Positions 43,814-56,154 of a stretch of DNA of 64,000 nt are shown here, piece after piece (the first letter of the stretch is position 1; the number at the start of each line of letters is the position of its first letter). A model generated the notes under the pieces. It saw nothing but the letters and a program-made list of their open reading frames with translations, did not search any database and was not told the origin of the DNA. Source of the DNA: Trichobilharzia regenti (Eukaryota; Platyhelminthes; Trematoda; Strigeidida; Schistosomatidae). The position numbers and the translations under genes are program-made. The stretch lies in assembly GCA_944472135.2 (NCBI GenBank), contig OX235270.1:57231267-57295266 (forward strand), in the 5' to 3' direction.

Positions 43814-46261
43814 CATGATATGTATTAAGTTTTTAAAACGACTTTTCCTTTCTCATTCTAATTAACTCTTGACTTTGTTATTTCGTTATGCTTACAATTC
43901 CAGCTAATTCTAATAACCTGTTTGTACTTTAAGCAGTTCTATTGAGACATCCTATTCTTCTTAGTCATCATTAGTTTGCAAATTCCTTGATCATGTAATA
44001 ACTTGTTGCTAATGCCTAAAAGTCAACTTATCTTGAATTTCGCAGTTAACTGTCATCCTTCCTTCAACACTTAGATATCCTGTTACTAACATCTATTAGT
44101 TAATTGTTTTGATGACTTTTAACCTCTTGATTTCACTCCCCTCTATACCTAAAAATGATAAACTATAACAACTATTTGATTGGTAAAATTGGGATGCGAA
44201 GTCTATATACTAGTGTACAGCCAATTATGAGGAAGTAACTGAAAATGAATCTATTCCTCCGCTCAGTCTGCTGTTTTATCTAATTGCGTAAATGAGAATT
44301 GGGAAACAACATAAACCTCTTCATGAAATCAAATATTTAAATATCGATGTTCAATTTCATCTTTTTTGGTCATATTTTAGAAAAAACCGCAGTTGGCGAC
44401 AACAACAACTTACAGTGAGAACCGAAGATAGAATACAACAACCTAAATTCTATGAATGCTTTAAAGTTTATTTATCTCTTGTTGGATTACAAAATAAAAT
44501 GAGTTTTTTTAGTTTCAGTGAAAGCAAGCATGGACCAGTGACGAAGAAAGTCTATGCATGAAAAAGGAGAATACAAGGTTTCCCAAAGAAGCACCCCGTT
44601 ACTTTGCATTCAGTATTTACATGAAAGGTAGGCAGTAGAAACTTTTGCAGTAAATATTATGTTTCTAATGCAAATTTTTATTTGATTCAAAGTCTGAATG
44701 TGTCAGTTATTGCGATGAAGTATTATTACATTATGGTGCTAAGAAGCCTGATGCATCATCCAACTGAATGAAAACTCTTTGTTATTACTGAATCTTAGTC
44801 ACCAATAGAAACGTGTCACAAGTTTATCTTCAAATTGCTTTATTGCCTACATTAGTTAATGCGTTTACGACTCAGAACATCGACTACATGCACTAAATAT
44901 TGCATGCGAAAACATATTAACCCACAACTTTTAATTTAAGTACGACAATCAACTTATAATCAGAAATCGAAAAGAGGAAAGATTACTGGTTCAAGGCTAA
45001 TCACTAGTTAACCATCCTTCCAACTGGAATCTCTACTCAAATCATCAGGAACAGTGTTACCAATGGAATTAGTCAACCGACAATCGGCCCTATTGTTCTT
45101 TTATTCTAAATGTTCAGAGAAATCTGCCAGTCAAGTAGGCGATTTAGTGGGTAAGCGCACTTTAACTCAGTTTGTTACATCATGTGCCAAGTGACCGTTC
45201 ATTCATTATCATTGTGTAGCCGGTATATTTAGGAAACTTTTATTCTTCTTAAGCAATAAATTTGAGTTATCTAGTGTAAAGGCTGAGGAATTTAGTGTCA
45301 GGTCGGCGAAGTCACAATTGACTGTTTGTTGAAAAACTTCGTTATTGATACAACACTGTGTGCATCACACTATCGTATCTCATCTTCTGAACTTTTAGTT
45401 AAAGTTTGTCAAATCGATCAACTGATTTTTGAAACATCTGCACAAGAGGACAGTGTTTATTCTTTGTTAGGAACTGTGTAGCATAATGTTTATGGGTTTA
45501 AAATTTTCCACAGCCAAAAATTAAGGTTTTCAGTCGTTTAAAAACGGGATTCCTTCGCTAAATCGCATCATGCTAGTTGAAAAGGAGGCTTCAATAAATC
45601 AGCAGTTTAAACACAGAAGGACAACTATACGAACTATAGATGGACGTTAAGCTGTTGTTTAGTTAGCATTAAATTCATTTTATTCTTTTAATTGGTTCAC
45701 CCCTTAGTATTTTACTTTCGTTTCCACCAGATTGGCATTTTGAAGGAGGTTGTAATTCGATGACAATTACTTGAGAGTTATACCAATGAGAATACCTATT
45801 ACTCAGCAAGTTCATGTTCTTTCCGATCATCGCTTGACGTTTCATTTCTCGATTGGTTCAACTTTTGATGACATTTTATTAGAGCATGAGTTTTTACGTA
45901 AAATTGTAATCCTTATAAATGAAAAGGTCACGTGGTTCTAAGTCCTCATAACTGTAACAAATTCTGTGAGAGAACATCGCAAACCAGTGAATTAAGCGGA
46001 TGTAAGTACGTATTCATGTGTCCTACATCACGACCTTGGTTACATATCAAATAATGATTTGTTTGTTCCTTAGGAAAAGTAGGCCTTTTCCCCAAAATTT
46101 ACTGAAAACAAGATGACCCATGTAATAGCTAATAATGTTTACTATGCCAATATGAATCTCACTGAATAGTGGTTAATTTAAGGGTTTCCAAATTTCAAAC
46201 AGCAATTGAAATGCTCACGTAAATAAAATTTTACTTATATCTTCAGCCGATAGATTAATAG
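43814..46261. other. no recognisable gene or repeat
   Basis: Contains a 90-codon open frame at 44292-44561 with no motif that I recognise and no splice context; otherwise nothing identified. Confidence 0.4.
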
Positions 46262-46480
46262 TTCAGTTATAGAATGCATGACAATCACGAAAGCGGTGGC
46301 GATTCGATTCCCAATCAACACACTCCCAAACTTCGCCTAGCCAAAAGTAAGCTTTATAAACAGGAAAGGTTTGATATGAGGTTAGCAACTCTATCCCTTG
46401 AAAACAACACCATCGTTACTAAAACCTAAAAGCTCAAGCCTGAAACCTGATGTCCCAGTTGGAATGCAAGAGAAATAAAC
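46262..46480 (+). mobile_element. tRNA-SINE, degenerate
   Basis: A-box-like GTTCAGTTATAGAATGCATG (46260-46279), B-box-like GGCGATTCGATTCCC (46297-46311), then CTTCGCCTAGCCAAAAGTAA, AGGAAAGGTTTGATATGAGG, TTAGCAACTCTATCCC, AACAACACCATCGTTAC and CTCAAGCCTGAAACCTG. Same body as the fragment at 4999-5130; related to the 39.4 kb and 60.0 kb SINEs. Confidence 0.65.
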
Positions 46481-46994
46481 GAAAGGAATATCTTCAGCCA
46501 ATACGTACAAGGACAGGAGTTTTCACTGTGTATCATGGAAATTATGAGTAGTCTATGTTTTGAATGTGAAGTGATCGAAACCAGGTGTCACAGATATAGT
46601 GATCACATTTTCTAAGGGATAGACAGTGACAAAGTCCCAGCTTCGGCCATATTAATGTGGCTTTCTCGAATATTTAAACTTCAAAGTCCGATTATGTCTC
46701 ATTTCTAATACTTTTAAACGTTATTTGGCCTTTAATATAGTGTGAAGTATGTTAGCTGAGGACGGGACACACATACACTCACTTGGCGAGGACGTTTCGG
46801 GTGTTTTTTTTACCTTAAAGTATCTATCTTTGAATATTTTCTGTTCGATAGGTGTACTTCAAAGTTATCTCAAACATAACTTTTACAGACAATTAAATGC
46901 ATTTTTTAAAATAATGTAAGTTATTATATTTATCAAATGCATACATTAATAGAATCATTTCGTCAGCAGTTTGATCTTTTCTTTTAATATCTAT
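46481..46994. other. no recognisable gene or repeat
   Basis: Nothing recognised. Confidence 0.4.
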
Positions 46995-47105
46995 ACATTT
47001 GGGCGTTGGGGTTTAGCTGGTCATTCGAAAACAGTAAAAAAAAGTCGTGTGAAAGTCAATCACCAAAGTTGGTGTGCGGTTCGAATCAGATCGAAGAGAA
47101 GGCTT
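46995..47105 (+). mobile_element. possible tRNA-like SINE head
   Basis: A-box-like GGGTTTAGCTGGTCATTCG (47009-47027) and B-box-like GCGGTTCGAATCAGATC (47077-47093). No downstream body matched another copy in this window. Confidence 0.35.
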
Positions 47106-47411
47106 ATGTAACATGACACTTTAATAAACGTCAGTGACTGTTGACTTTAACTAGGTTTAATGAAATTAGGTAAAGATAGCATAATATGGTTGTATATGCG
47201 AGTAGGTATCCTTCAGTTATGTCATTATTTTGATCCTTCTTGAGTCCAGCTTAGGGTTTAGATGCGCAAAATATCCTCTTCATTTCATAAAAGCATTTGT
47301 TTACTTGAAAACAACTCAACAGCATTACGTACCTATCTGTTTATTTCAATAAACATATATAACTTAATATAGGTAAGCACTCAGTCGTCGGTGGATTTAT
47401 TTATAAAACAA
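47106..47411. other. no recognisable gene or repeat
   Basis: Nothing recognised. Confidence 0.4.
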
Positions 47412-47509
47412 TTTAGATATGATAGAGAAGATTTGTAGCTCAGGTGGATGATTTTGATGTGGTTGTGTTCTCTGAGCTGGATAGCTAATTTGCGAAGCTT
47501 TCATCACCC
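47412..47509 (-). repeat. 98-bp interspersed repeat, copy 2 (inverted)
   Basis: Reverse complement of 43716-43813 over 98 bp with a cluster of mismatches in the centre. It lies about 500 bp upstream of the Penelope-like coding region. A role as an inverted terminal part of that element is possible but not shown. Confidence 0.85.
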
Positions 47510-47998
47510 TACTTAGGTGACAAAATTATAAAACAATTTTTGAGCCTCGAAGTTTTTTTGTTTCTTAAGACCATATTACAAACAAATCTACACATCTTAA
47601 AATGTTCGAAACAGTAGTAATGATGTTAGCCTAACTTGTGAAGGATACATTTATTTGGATACCAAACATACTCATATGTAGTTCTAGCCAGCTGCATTAA
47701 GGAAAACTAATCAGTGAAGTTGATTTAAGCATTCCTGGCTGAAAGCATACAAAGCAAGCTCAGAGGAATGAATCTGGAATCCAATAAGTGTTTTTATGCG
47801 GTATTTACAACTACACAAGTTGTCTGTACCACCTTTTAGCAATCGGTTTGACTAACTTTCTGTCATTTGAATTTACCGACATTAATGAACAACTGCTTAA
47901 GCCACCCCAAGCAGTTTTAGTGTCAGCTGGATTATAAAATCATTGGATCAAAGCACCACCTTCGACTGAAAAAAATATTCTAAGCGTTATTTGATCAT
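47510..47998. other. no recognisable gene; upstream flank of the Penelope-like element
   Basis: No coding similarity could be read here; the 5' boundary of the element is not determined. Confidence 0.35.
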
Positions 47999-49899
47999 GT
48001 GAATCAGTGGTTAATGTACAAAGATTTCATAAAAGTGGCAAAGATAGTTGCCCTGAAACACCTTAAGAATAACAAGGATATAGTAATCACAATGTCAGAC
48101 AAAGGAAATGCAACAGTAATATTAGACAAATCAGACTATTTGGCCGAGGTAAACACTTACATACAAACAGGACCATGTGAGGAAATCAATAAATCAATAG
48201 ACACAGTTACGAATAAAGTTAAGAAATCCACAGCTCACCTTATACGCCGAATAAAGCCGTTTCTAGGTGAGTCTAAGTGGTTTAATTTAATCCCCAAAAC
48301 TAATAATCCCAGTAGGATGTATGGTGTTGTTAAAGTTCGTAAGTCAGGATGCCCTATTAGGCCTATAGTTGACTTTAGAAATTCACCTACTTATGAATTA
48401 TCTAAATATTTAGCCACGGTATCAAATCCCCTAAAAAGCCACTCTAAATCTAGACTAACTAATTCTTATGAACTAAAACACAGATTAGATAATTTAAAAT
48501 TAGATAATGAAGAAAAAATGGTTAGTTTTGACATTGTCAGTTCATATACACGTATGCCAATAAATATGGCTATAGAGGCAGTCAGAAACGAACTCATTTC
48601 TGACCAAGAACTAGAACTTAGGACAAAAGTGCCAATCGAAGACATAGTGCTGGGAGTACAGCTATGCCTGACTTCCACAGTAATTAAATTCCAAGGGAAA
48701 ATATACCGAAAAAAACTGAGGGAGTTGCCATGGGATCTCCAATATCCCCGGTTGTAGTAGATATATTCATGGATGGGTGGGAAAACATGGCGATTGAAAC
48801 GTACACCCCCACGCCAAAAGTATGGTGGAGGTATGTAGATGACACATTCACTGTACTTAGAACACAAGATATAGATAGATTTTTCGAACACATCAACTCG
48901 AAGGTAGAGGCAGTTCAATTCACTTATGAATTGGAAAGTCAGGAAGGGGAACTTCCAATGTTAGATTGCAACGTAAAAAGAAAAGAAGATGGGGAGTTAT
49001 ACACTACTGTTTACTAGGAGCCCACACATTCAAACAGATATATGGACTTCCAATCATCCCATCCTATGTCAGTAAAAATAGGATTAGTGAAATGTTTAAG
49101 TAACAGAGCTAAAAAACTAAGTAGTATCAAGGAAAATCTAAGACAGGAAGTGATATACATAAAAGAAGCCTTGAAACTTAATAATTACCCGGATAAATTA
49201 GTCAGGAAATATGTAAGGAAATGTAAAAATAAAATAAATAATGATAGTAGCGATAGTGATGATAATAATAATGACAGCAGTAATAATAATGATAATAATA
49301 ATATTAATGACGACACCAACAATAAGGAATCTGAATCATCAGTAGTAATTCCATACAAGGAATGAACCTCAGAAACTTTACACAGAATTCTTAACAAGGC
49401 AGGAATAAAAGTGGCATTCAAACCCACAAACTCAATTAGAAACAAGCTTTGTCGGTTAAAGGATCCTGTGGAGCCTTGACAAACAAAACAATTTAGTTTA
49501 TCTAATACCCTGCAATGATTCTCAGGTCAAATACATAGGTCAAACTGGTAGAACAGGGGCAGTCAGACTAGCTGAACATAAAAACCTACCAAAATCTAGA
49601 TTGCTTGACCAAACAAGATAAGAAATCTAGAGAAGAGTTCAGCTATAGCACTACATGCAGTTACACACAATCATACAATATGATGGGACAAGATGATAGG
49701 TTTAAAATCTAATGTCACAGGGTGGAGGAAGAGATTGATAACAGAAGCTTTGTTGATCGAATCAACTGCAAATACATGTAATAGGAATGATTCAACACCT
49801 GTCCCAGATATCTGGAAAATTCTACTACGCCTACGACAAATAGGAGAAGACAAGGAAAACTATAAAATTCAAATTTTAAAGTCGTGTGATTACAATTGA
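47999..49899 (+). pseudogene. Penelope-like retroelement, RT plus GIY-YIG, inactivated
   Basis: N-terminal block DIVITMSDKGNATVILDKSD is characteristic of Penelope-like elements. RT landmarks follow: IRPIVDFRNSPTYELSKYL, motif A MVSFDIVSSYTRMPI, then after a frameshift in a 7-A run at 48709-48715 EGVAMGSPISPVV and the catalytic YVDD (WWRYVDDTFTVL, about 48825-48855). A TAG at 49015-49017 interrupts TTVY*EPTHSNRYMDF and a TGA at 49363-49365 interrupts the linker. After a further frame change, YLIPCND ... KYIGQTGR (49499-49555) with RLAEHK forms the GIY-YIG endonuclease core, and WRKRLITEALLIES ... NTCNRND (49720-49795) is the usual C-terminal block. An unusual Asp/Asn/Ser tract (49225-49320) sits between RT and endonuclease. 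At least four lesions show that it is dead. Schistosome Penelope-like families are known; this family name is not claimed. Confidence 0.9.
49225..49320 (+). repeat. GAT/AAT-rich trinucleotide tract inside the Penelope-like element
   Basis: Codons for Asp, Asn and Ser only (NNDSSDSDDNNND and on) over about 30 residues, derived from GAT/AAT/AGT repeats. It keeps the reading frame. Confidence 0.8.
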
Positions 49900-52244
49900 T
49901 ATGATTATGAACAATAAATTTTGTTCGAAATGTCATCCAGTAAATAATACTGTTTCACTGTGTAATACATCTAATAAATAAACTAATATGAAATCACTTG
50001 ATACCTCAGTGCCGAAGTTTTACACATATATTAAAATGGCATTCTGATCATATATTTCTTTCAAAGGATTTACTAGTTTTTCAGCAATGCACAGGATAAA
50101 TACGGGTGTTGAGCACCTGAGCATTTGGTTCACGCCTGAGTATTATTGAAAAAGGTTTCAATGATAAACTGTTAGCTTAATGGTCATGCCAGCTGGCGAG
50201 GAGCAAATAACTGTAACGAGAATAACCGTGACATCAGTTAAACATAGAGTTAGAAATACCAGCCATTTTCGGAAATAAGTAATATAACTGATCGAAATTT
50301 AGTGTGACATGATCTGTTCCAGGTAAGCACTGAAAACGATGACATAATGGTAAACGTTTTTCCTCATACTGTCATCTGAGAAGATTGTGACACCGTCCAG
50401 AAGGATATCACATCTACTGTAATTTATAGAGAAATAGCTGTTCCTATGTCATTTCCTCATGCAACAGATAAATAAGTCTTACCAGTAAAAGCTTTTACTG
50501 GTGAAATAATTTGTCATTTGCAGATAGATAAAACCAAAACACCGCACCCAATATAATAAGCTAATGCTTTTAGAGTTTATAGGAAAATTTAGCTACAGTA
50601 AGTGAAAGATGGCCAACTTATTTCTGTAACAGTGAATTCACCAAACTAAATATAATTTCTTTTAAGAGTCTAGTTAAATATGATCACAAAATAAGTGAAG
50701 GGATATTGTGCGATGCAGAGAAAATTAACAGGTTAGGAGAACTGAGTTAGACAATAACACTTTCTATTAAACTGTCTGCTATGTTAAACAGGAAAGCATT
50801 GGAAGAGAAAAGAGTGTGATTTGATGCACCCATAAATTTCCTTGTAATTACTTCGTCTTAGGTCGTAAATATTTAGGAGTAAAAAACATTATGACATGAA
50901 ATTTATGAATGTATTAAGTTCTAAGATTTTTGAAAAATAATAGAAATAGGATAGAAAAGTCTAGGTTCAAAATAAAGAAAGCTATTGCACTTATCACTGT
51001 TGTAAGCGTTACTGAGTCACGAAGCCGTAAATTATCTGTCTTATCTCCAGGTTTATTCAATGCAATTTTCAAACACTTAGGTTAGATTTTCTAAAAAGTT
51101 ATGAGTGACGTTTCAGTGATAAGATGTTCGTTCAACAGTGCATCGCTTGACGCTTATACATCTGTCTTTTGTCAACCATGTTACATGATTTTCATCAGCA
51201 TATTTTTGACAAATAATAGAGTAGTGTGAGAAATGATCTCAACTAAAGGGAGTCTAGAGGAACCTAATAAAGCGTATTCATTTGCCTTTCATACATTAAT
51301 TCGGTATAACAAACCGATTCAGAAACGAAGAATCTAGGAGTTGAGTACTCGACTGGACATTCTTCACATAATTTTCAAAGTGTCGTTAAAAGTAGCCTTT
51401 AAATCTACAAAATATAAGGCAGCCAGACTTATACCACTATCCACTATAGATAAATAAATTTAAACTGATGCTTAGAGTGATGTCATTTCTCCGTAATCAT
51501 CATCACTATGCCCAATTGATTATGCGATCTATCCAGTGAAAACTACCTTTACTGTCAATTTTCAGCATATCATTTTAAAAATAAGCGAATATTCTGATGA
51601 TGATTTAGGAGAGTTAAACATTTTTCTAGAATTAGGACTCAATGTTTTGTCTACTGAAACCATTTGTTTTGGTTACAACATTGAACTTCCGTAACAGTCC
51701 ACTTTCTTAACTGACACATGGAAGTGGCTGTTTCTCAGGAAACAGTGCTGTTAAGGTCCTTAAAGTAAGTAGAGAATCTAAGTGGAAAACCCTGCACAAC
51801 ATGGCACATCAGCTTACAATTATTCTGAAAGTCAAACAATCTCGTTAACTGTCTTCCCAGTGTCCTGAAAACTTTTCCCTTCCATGGATAGAAGCAACTT
51901 ATGTTTCGTTCATTATGCTGAACCGTCACTGTAAGCTATCTCATGATATCACGGTTTCTACAGTTTCATAGAAAGGCTGATGGATTAAGGAAAATAGTAA
52001 TAAAAATAATTTATAGTTAGTTATTTAAAAATAATATTTCTCAGTCATCTCATGCTTACTGTCAGATAAGTGTAAAGACATGCGAAATAAGTGCAGAAAA
52101 TGGGCAGTCTTAGATTTTTAAGCTCATTTGGAGAGGAGCATGACCATACTACGAAGCAGTACAGAAGAAACCGAATCATAGTTGTAATGAACACAATCAA
52201 ATGAACAATGAACTACCTTCAGACAGTAGAAATCCTTCTTATAA
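49900..52244. other. no recognisable gene; includes 3' flank of the Penelope-like element
   Basis: AATAAA at 49911 and again near 49974 could serve the element. A weak tRNA-like A-box word (TTAGCTTAATGGTCATGCC at 50172-50190) has no partner B box. Nothing else recognised. Confidence 0.4.
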
Positions 52245-52400
52245 ACCGTCTACATTAGAATCGCCTTGTTGCCTGAAGATCCTGGTTCAGATACCTTGTG
52301 AGATCATGCGTGCCGGTTACCGAAGAGTCCTAGACCAGTACGAAACATATATCCAATGTTCTCCATATTTTTAAATAGTTCTTTGAGAGGTTTCATTGCA
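52245..52400 (+). mobile_element. hammerhead SINE, strongly decayed
   Basis: GCCTTGTTGCCTGAAGATCC, TGGTTCAGATACC (B-box-like), GCGTGCCGGTTACCGAAGAG, TCCTAGACCAGTACGAAACA, then a CCAATGTTCTCC word and GTTCTTTGAGAGG. The order matches the 17.6 kb SINE from the end of the A box through the hammerhead. The cleavage region is lost. Confidence 0.55.
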
Positions 52401-52847
52401 TAAATAAATTCAACTTTAAGGATTTTTGTTTCTAAGTCTATCATCACTGATTTAGTTTCAGCTATTCAGAGTGCCACAACTTGGAAAATGTTTAGACGTT
52501 GGTTAGACATTTTTCAGTTTTAATAACGAATAGTAAGACAGGTGGATGTGAAGCTTTCTCTGCTGACAACATAATTACGACATTATTATTCAATCTTGAA
52601 TTCTAAGATGTACCGAGGGTATGATTTTGAAAATAGAATTCATTATTCCTGAAAAATAACTTGTAAAATATTGAAGGAAATGAAATTGACTTTCATATGG
52701 CCTTTATTAAGGTGGCTTTCTGCTAATCGGTAGACTACCAGAGGAAAATCAGAACTTATCATTATTTAGGTGAATTTTTATTTCCCTCCGTTCAGTTTCA
52801 CAAACTAAGTTAAACGAATAGTAGCCGATACTCACTTCACAAGCTCT
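52401..52847. other. no recognisable gene or repeat
   Basis: Nothing recognised. Confidence 0.4.
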
Positions 52848-52980
52848 AGCTTTTGTGCAACAGTGGCTCAATGGATAACACTTGAACGATTGGAACGATG
52901 GGTGTTGGATATGAGTCTTAATGGGAACATCATCATTAAACAGGGATGGAGGTTCATCCAAATGACTAATATTGAGGAAG
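52848..52980 (+). mobile_element. SM-alpha-like SINE, decayed
   Basis: GTGCAACAGTGGCTCAATGG and ATAACACTTGAACG (A-box part), GTGTTGGATATGAGTCTTAA (damaged B box), GGGAACATCATCATTAAACA and GGTTCATCCAAATGACTAAT. These match, in order, the minus-strand element at 56155-56445 (GATAACGCTTTGGCG, GGTTCGAGCCTCGG, GGGAACATCATCACTC, GGTACATCCAGCTGACGAG). The ribozyme part is decayed. Confidence 0.6.
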
Positions 52981-53860
52981 ACATAATAAACACTCTGGAT
53001 TCTACCGCTACTCACCATTAACCCAATAAGAACCCTTATTATTTAGTTATCTCTAAACAGATGTGCTATGGAAAGACAGAAAGAGTTTGACATGAGCTAT
53101 TCTTCCCATTTATCTTCCTTAGTTAATTGAACAATGAATAACTGATTGAAAATGAAGCCATCTGGATAAAACAGTGACATAAACAACAGAAATAACAACT
53201 GAGTCCTTATCAGTAGTCGTTTCTGTAAGAGTTAATTATCTGGTTATTGCCTAAAGCCTTAACTAGAACTTAGCAAACGACGTGCATAACACATATGACT
53301 ACAGTTCAGTGAAGAAGCAGTAATACAGTAAACTAAAGTAGTCAACACTGGAAACTAAAGTGGCTTTCTGTAGATTGTATTGAAATGGAAATAAGAATGT
53401 ATGAATAACTTTCCGCTATGTTTATTCTCTTTTGAAAGGCGGATGTCAGTTCACATATTGTTGGTTGAAACGTGACTTTTTATTGCCCGTCTGTATTGGT
53501 GTGTGTCGTTTAAGAAAAGACACACAGATTACGCTGCTGATTTGAATTTGGTGCTATTTCGTGGGGGATACACAGCTATAAAGTGCAACGGCTTACATAC
53601 TAACAGAGACCATTCATTTGAATCCAGCTAACTTAACAATGTAAAATGACATATTCCAATAGATGAAACCTGATTCCAGCTGTACAGCAAGTGGCTTATT
53701 TCTCCCAAAAGACTAAGGGTAACGATTCAGAGAGTGAGACAAAGTGTCCGGTTTCGATTTCTGGTGGGGTGTGAATACATCCTGCTAACATGTCTCAAAA
53801 TGGGAGGAATTTATCATCTGGATTTCACCGCTTGATACCTTATGACTAGTACTTATCTGA
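52981..53860. other. no recognisable gene; a weak SINE-like word
   Basis: GTGTCCGGTTTCGATTTCTG (53745-53764) resembles a B box but no head or body could be assigned. Confidence 0.35.
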
Positions 53861-55088
53861 ACTGTATATAACGGCAAATCTTCTTCTACCTCGCTTACAA
53901 AATCCGGTGTTCCACAAGGTGCTGTCCTCTCTCCTTTTCTTTTTTCTTTCTTCCTACATGACCTGCCCCATTCAAACGAAACTAACTTTGTTAAATATGC
54001 AGATGATCTGACTGTATCACTGCCTATCACTTCCGAGTCTGACAGCTCCAAACTTAATAGCTTTCTGTTGGACATCAACAACTGGTCCAAGTCAAATGGT
54101 CTTATGTTAAATCCTTCCAAATGTCAGGTGCTTGACTTTACTTTCAAGCATCGACGTGACTTACTTGAACTAGTTAACTCTCATGATCCCTGTAGCATAG
54201 ATGGCACGGAAATTGAAACCAAATCAAGTATTAAATACCTTGGACTAGTTTTTTCCTCTGACCTTTCATGGTCATCCCATATCTTATCTATCTCTAAGAA
54301 AATGTTTCGTCTTACCTTCTACATTAAAAAGTTAAGACAATCAGGTATCAACCAACCTTTAGTTTTGCAATTTTTAAACTCCTGTATTTTACCTATTGTA
54401 CTCTACTGCTCTCCATTAATCTTTCCTGGGCTGCTCAAAAAAGATTATATCATATTACGAAGAGTATTAAATGCTGTGAGTAGAGCTTGTGGTCTGCCAC
54501 TGCATGAGCTCGCTAATACTATAGTCGAGAGGCATATAAATTCCTGTACGAAATGGGCAAAGGCTATAATGTCAGACCCTCTGCACCCCCTTTATTCACA
54601 CCTGTCCCCTTGTATCTCATCAGGTAGGACGAGAAGTCAATATAAAAAGATATATGCTCGTACTACTAAGTATAGAAATTCTACAATACCCTATTTAGCG
54701 CGTACTTTATGTGACGAAGACTCTGTTAGACGTGAAACTTACAAGTTACTATGTAATTAGCACAGTGAATCGACCCTTTTATCGTTCATCTTTCTGTATT
54801 TTATGGTGTTACACTTTCTATCGTTTAAATCGTTACTCTGCTATTTTATATTAGTTGGTATTACTATTATTACTACAATTTTGTACTTTATACATATTTT
54901 TCTCCGTATGGCACACAGTATTTTGCTACGCAGCTGCTACAACAATCGTTTTATTACTATTATGTATTTTTTTTTTTTGTCGTTTTTGGGTAAATTAGAT
55001 GCAATATTGTACTGAATGCTGAAAATTCCTTGCTGTATCATGAGTACTGTTTTTGGAATAAAGCAATTATTATTATTAAAAAAAAAAC
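53861..55088 (+). mobile_element. CR1-like LINE, 5'-truncated, with open RT C-terminal frame
   Basis: Frame open from 53861 to TAG at 54758-54760, about 299 codons. It starts within the RT: TVYNGKSSSTSL, GVPQGAVLSPFL (QG motif, 53906-53941), then FVKYADDLTVSL with the catalytic ADD (53992-54027), LMLNPSKCQVLDF, IKYLGLVFSSDLSWSSH, FYIKKLRQSGI, CILPIVLYCSPLIFPGLLKKD, and a C-terminal basic tail ending KLLCN. Motif A lies upstream of a stop and is missing, so the frame alone cannot make an active RT. The 3' UTR contains GTAAATTAGATGCAATATTG shared with the copy at 4080-4998, an AATAAA at 55058, an ATTATTATT tail and a poly(A) run (55080-55088). No stop or frameshift was noticed in the remaining frame, so insertion is probably recent. 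Confidence 0.85.
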
Positions 55089-55609
55089 ATATTAACACTT
55101 TGGTTTTTCGAATTGTTTATTTTCAATAGATAAAGCAGCTGGAGGTTGTATTCCATATAAGTTTGTTTATCTGACATCATGAACAAAGTTAAATATGTGG
55201 TGTCACAGTACATTACTTCAAATGAACAAACAATCCTGAATTTGCAGTTCACCATAATATCAAGATTTTACACTTATGTTGATAGATGTTTTATTGTAGT
55301 TAACCTGAGAGAAACTATGGATCTTATATATTTTATTATGACCGCTTGCCGATAAAAAAAAAGTAGTAGATCAGTTGACCAGACGTCGTGTGCTTTAAAT
55401 ATCTTCTCAAAGGTACTGATAAGTTAATGACATCTGAATGCATTCCTTAGAAACTAGAAGGTATTTTCAAAGGACGAATGACTTTTACATCTAGTTGAAC
55501 TATTAGCTCACTGGCGCATCATCCTCGTGCCCTTAGTTTTTCACTTTGCTTATAATCATCATACGTTCGTTTTCAGATGTTGGCGTGCAGGGATCTGACT
55601 GGTTGCAGG
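55089..55609. other. no recognisable gene or repeat
   Basis: Nothing recognised. Confidence 0.4.
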
Positions 55610-55960
55610 TTTGATCACGAGCTGATAACAGTCACAGAACCACTGGGAAACCGGAGGGCACTGGACAGTCATTTTGTCCTAGTCTGGGACTCTGTGGCAG
55701 CACCCACTCACTGGGGCTCGATATTAGATCCTTCAGTAACAAGGTGAGCTTACAGTTCATTCAGCCACCAGGATCCGATCCAACGGCCTATGAATTCCAA
55801 CTCCTGACAATTAGTCACATGAGTAGCGCAACCACTAGGCAATGTCATCAGCCGGTAGCTGTCGTCTTGCCACATACAGTGGACCACGATATACACAACT
55901 GATCAGTAGAACTCCAGATAATTTCCTGTATACAACCAGTCGTTAGTAAAATCCTTCATT
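55610..55960 (-). mobile_element. hammerhead SINE, full length but decayed
   Basis: Minus strand runs from ACTAACGACTGGTTGTATAC through GGAGTTCTACTGATCAGTTG, CTGATGACATTGCCTAGTGG, TTGCGCTACTCATGTGACTA, AGGAGTTGGAATTCATAGGC, the A-box region GGTGGCTGAATGAACTGTAA, a damaged B box, then CACAGAGTCCCAGACTAGGA, CAAAATGACTGTCCAGTGCC and TTTCCCAGTGGTTCTGTGAC. The first hammerhead core strand is missing (CACAGAG) and GAAA reads AAAA. Confidence 0.75.
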
Positions 55961-56154
55961 GTGTTGTATACTTATTTCATTTACTCACCTAATAGCTATA
56001 CTAATCTCACATCTTTAAATTTGAGTATCATAAACAAGGGTGTGATTTCGGAATAAAATGATCTTGTTATTTATGTTAACTTGGTGAGTAGCGTTCAGTA
56101 GAAAGGTGACTGATATCAACGCTTACAAGTTATTGAATTGAATTTTTGATTTTC

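Noticed and set aside
44292..44561. 90-codon open frame (GKQHKPLHEIKYL...)
   Set aside because: No recognisable domain, no supporting exon context and no repeat within the window; chance cannot be excluded.
51900..51950. Spliced-leader-like word (GAACCGTCACTGTAAG)
   Set aside because: Only about nine bases resemble the start of a schistosome spliced leader; the rest of the exon and the Sm site are absent.
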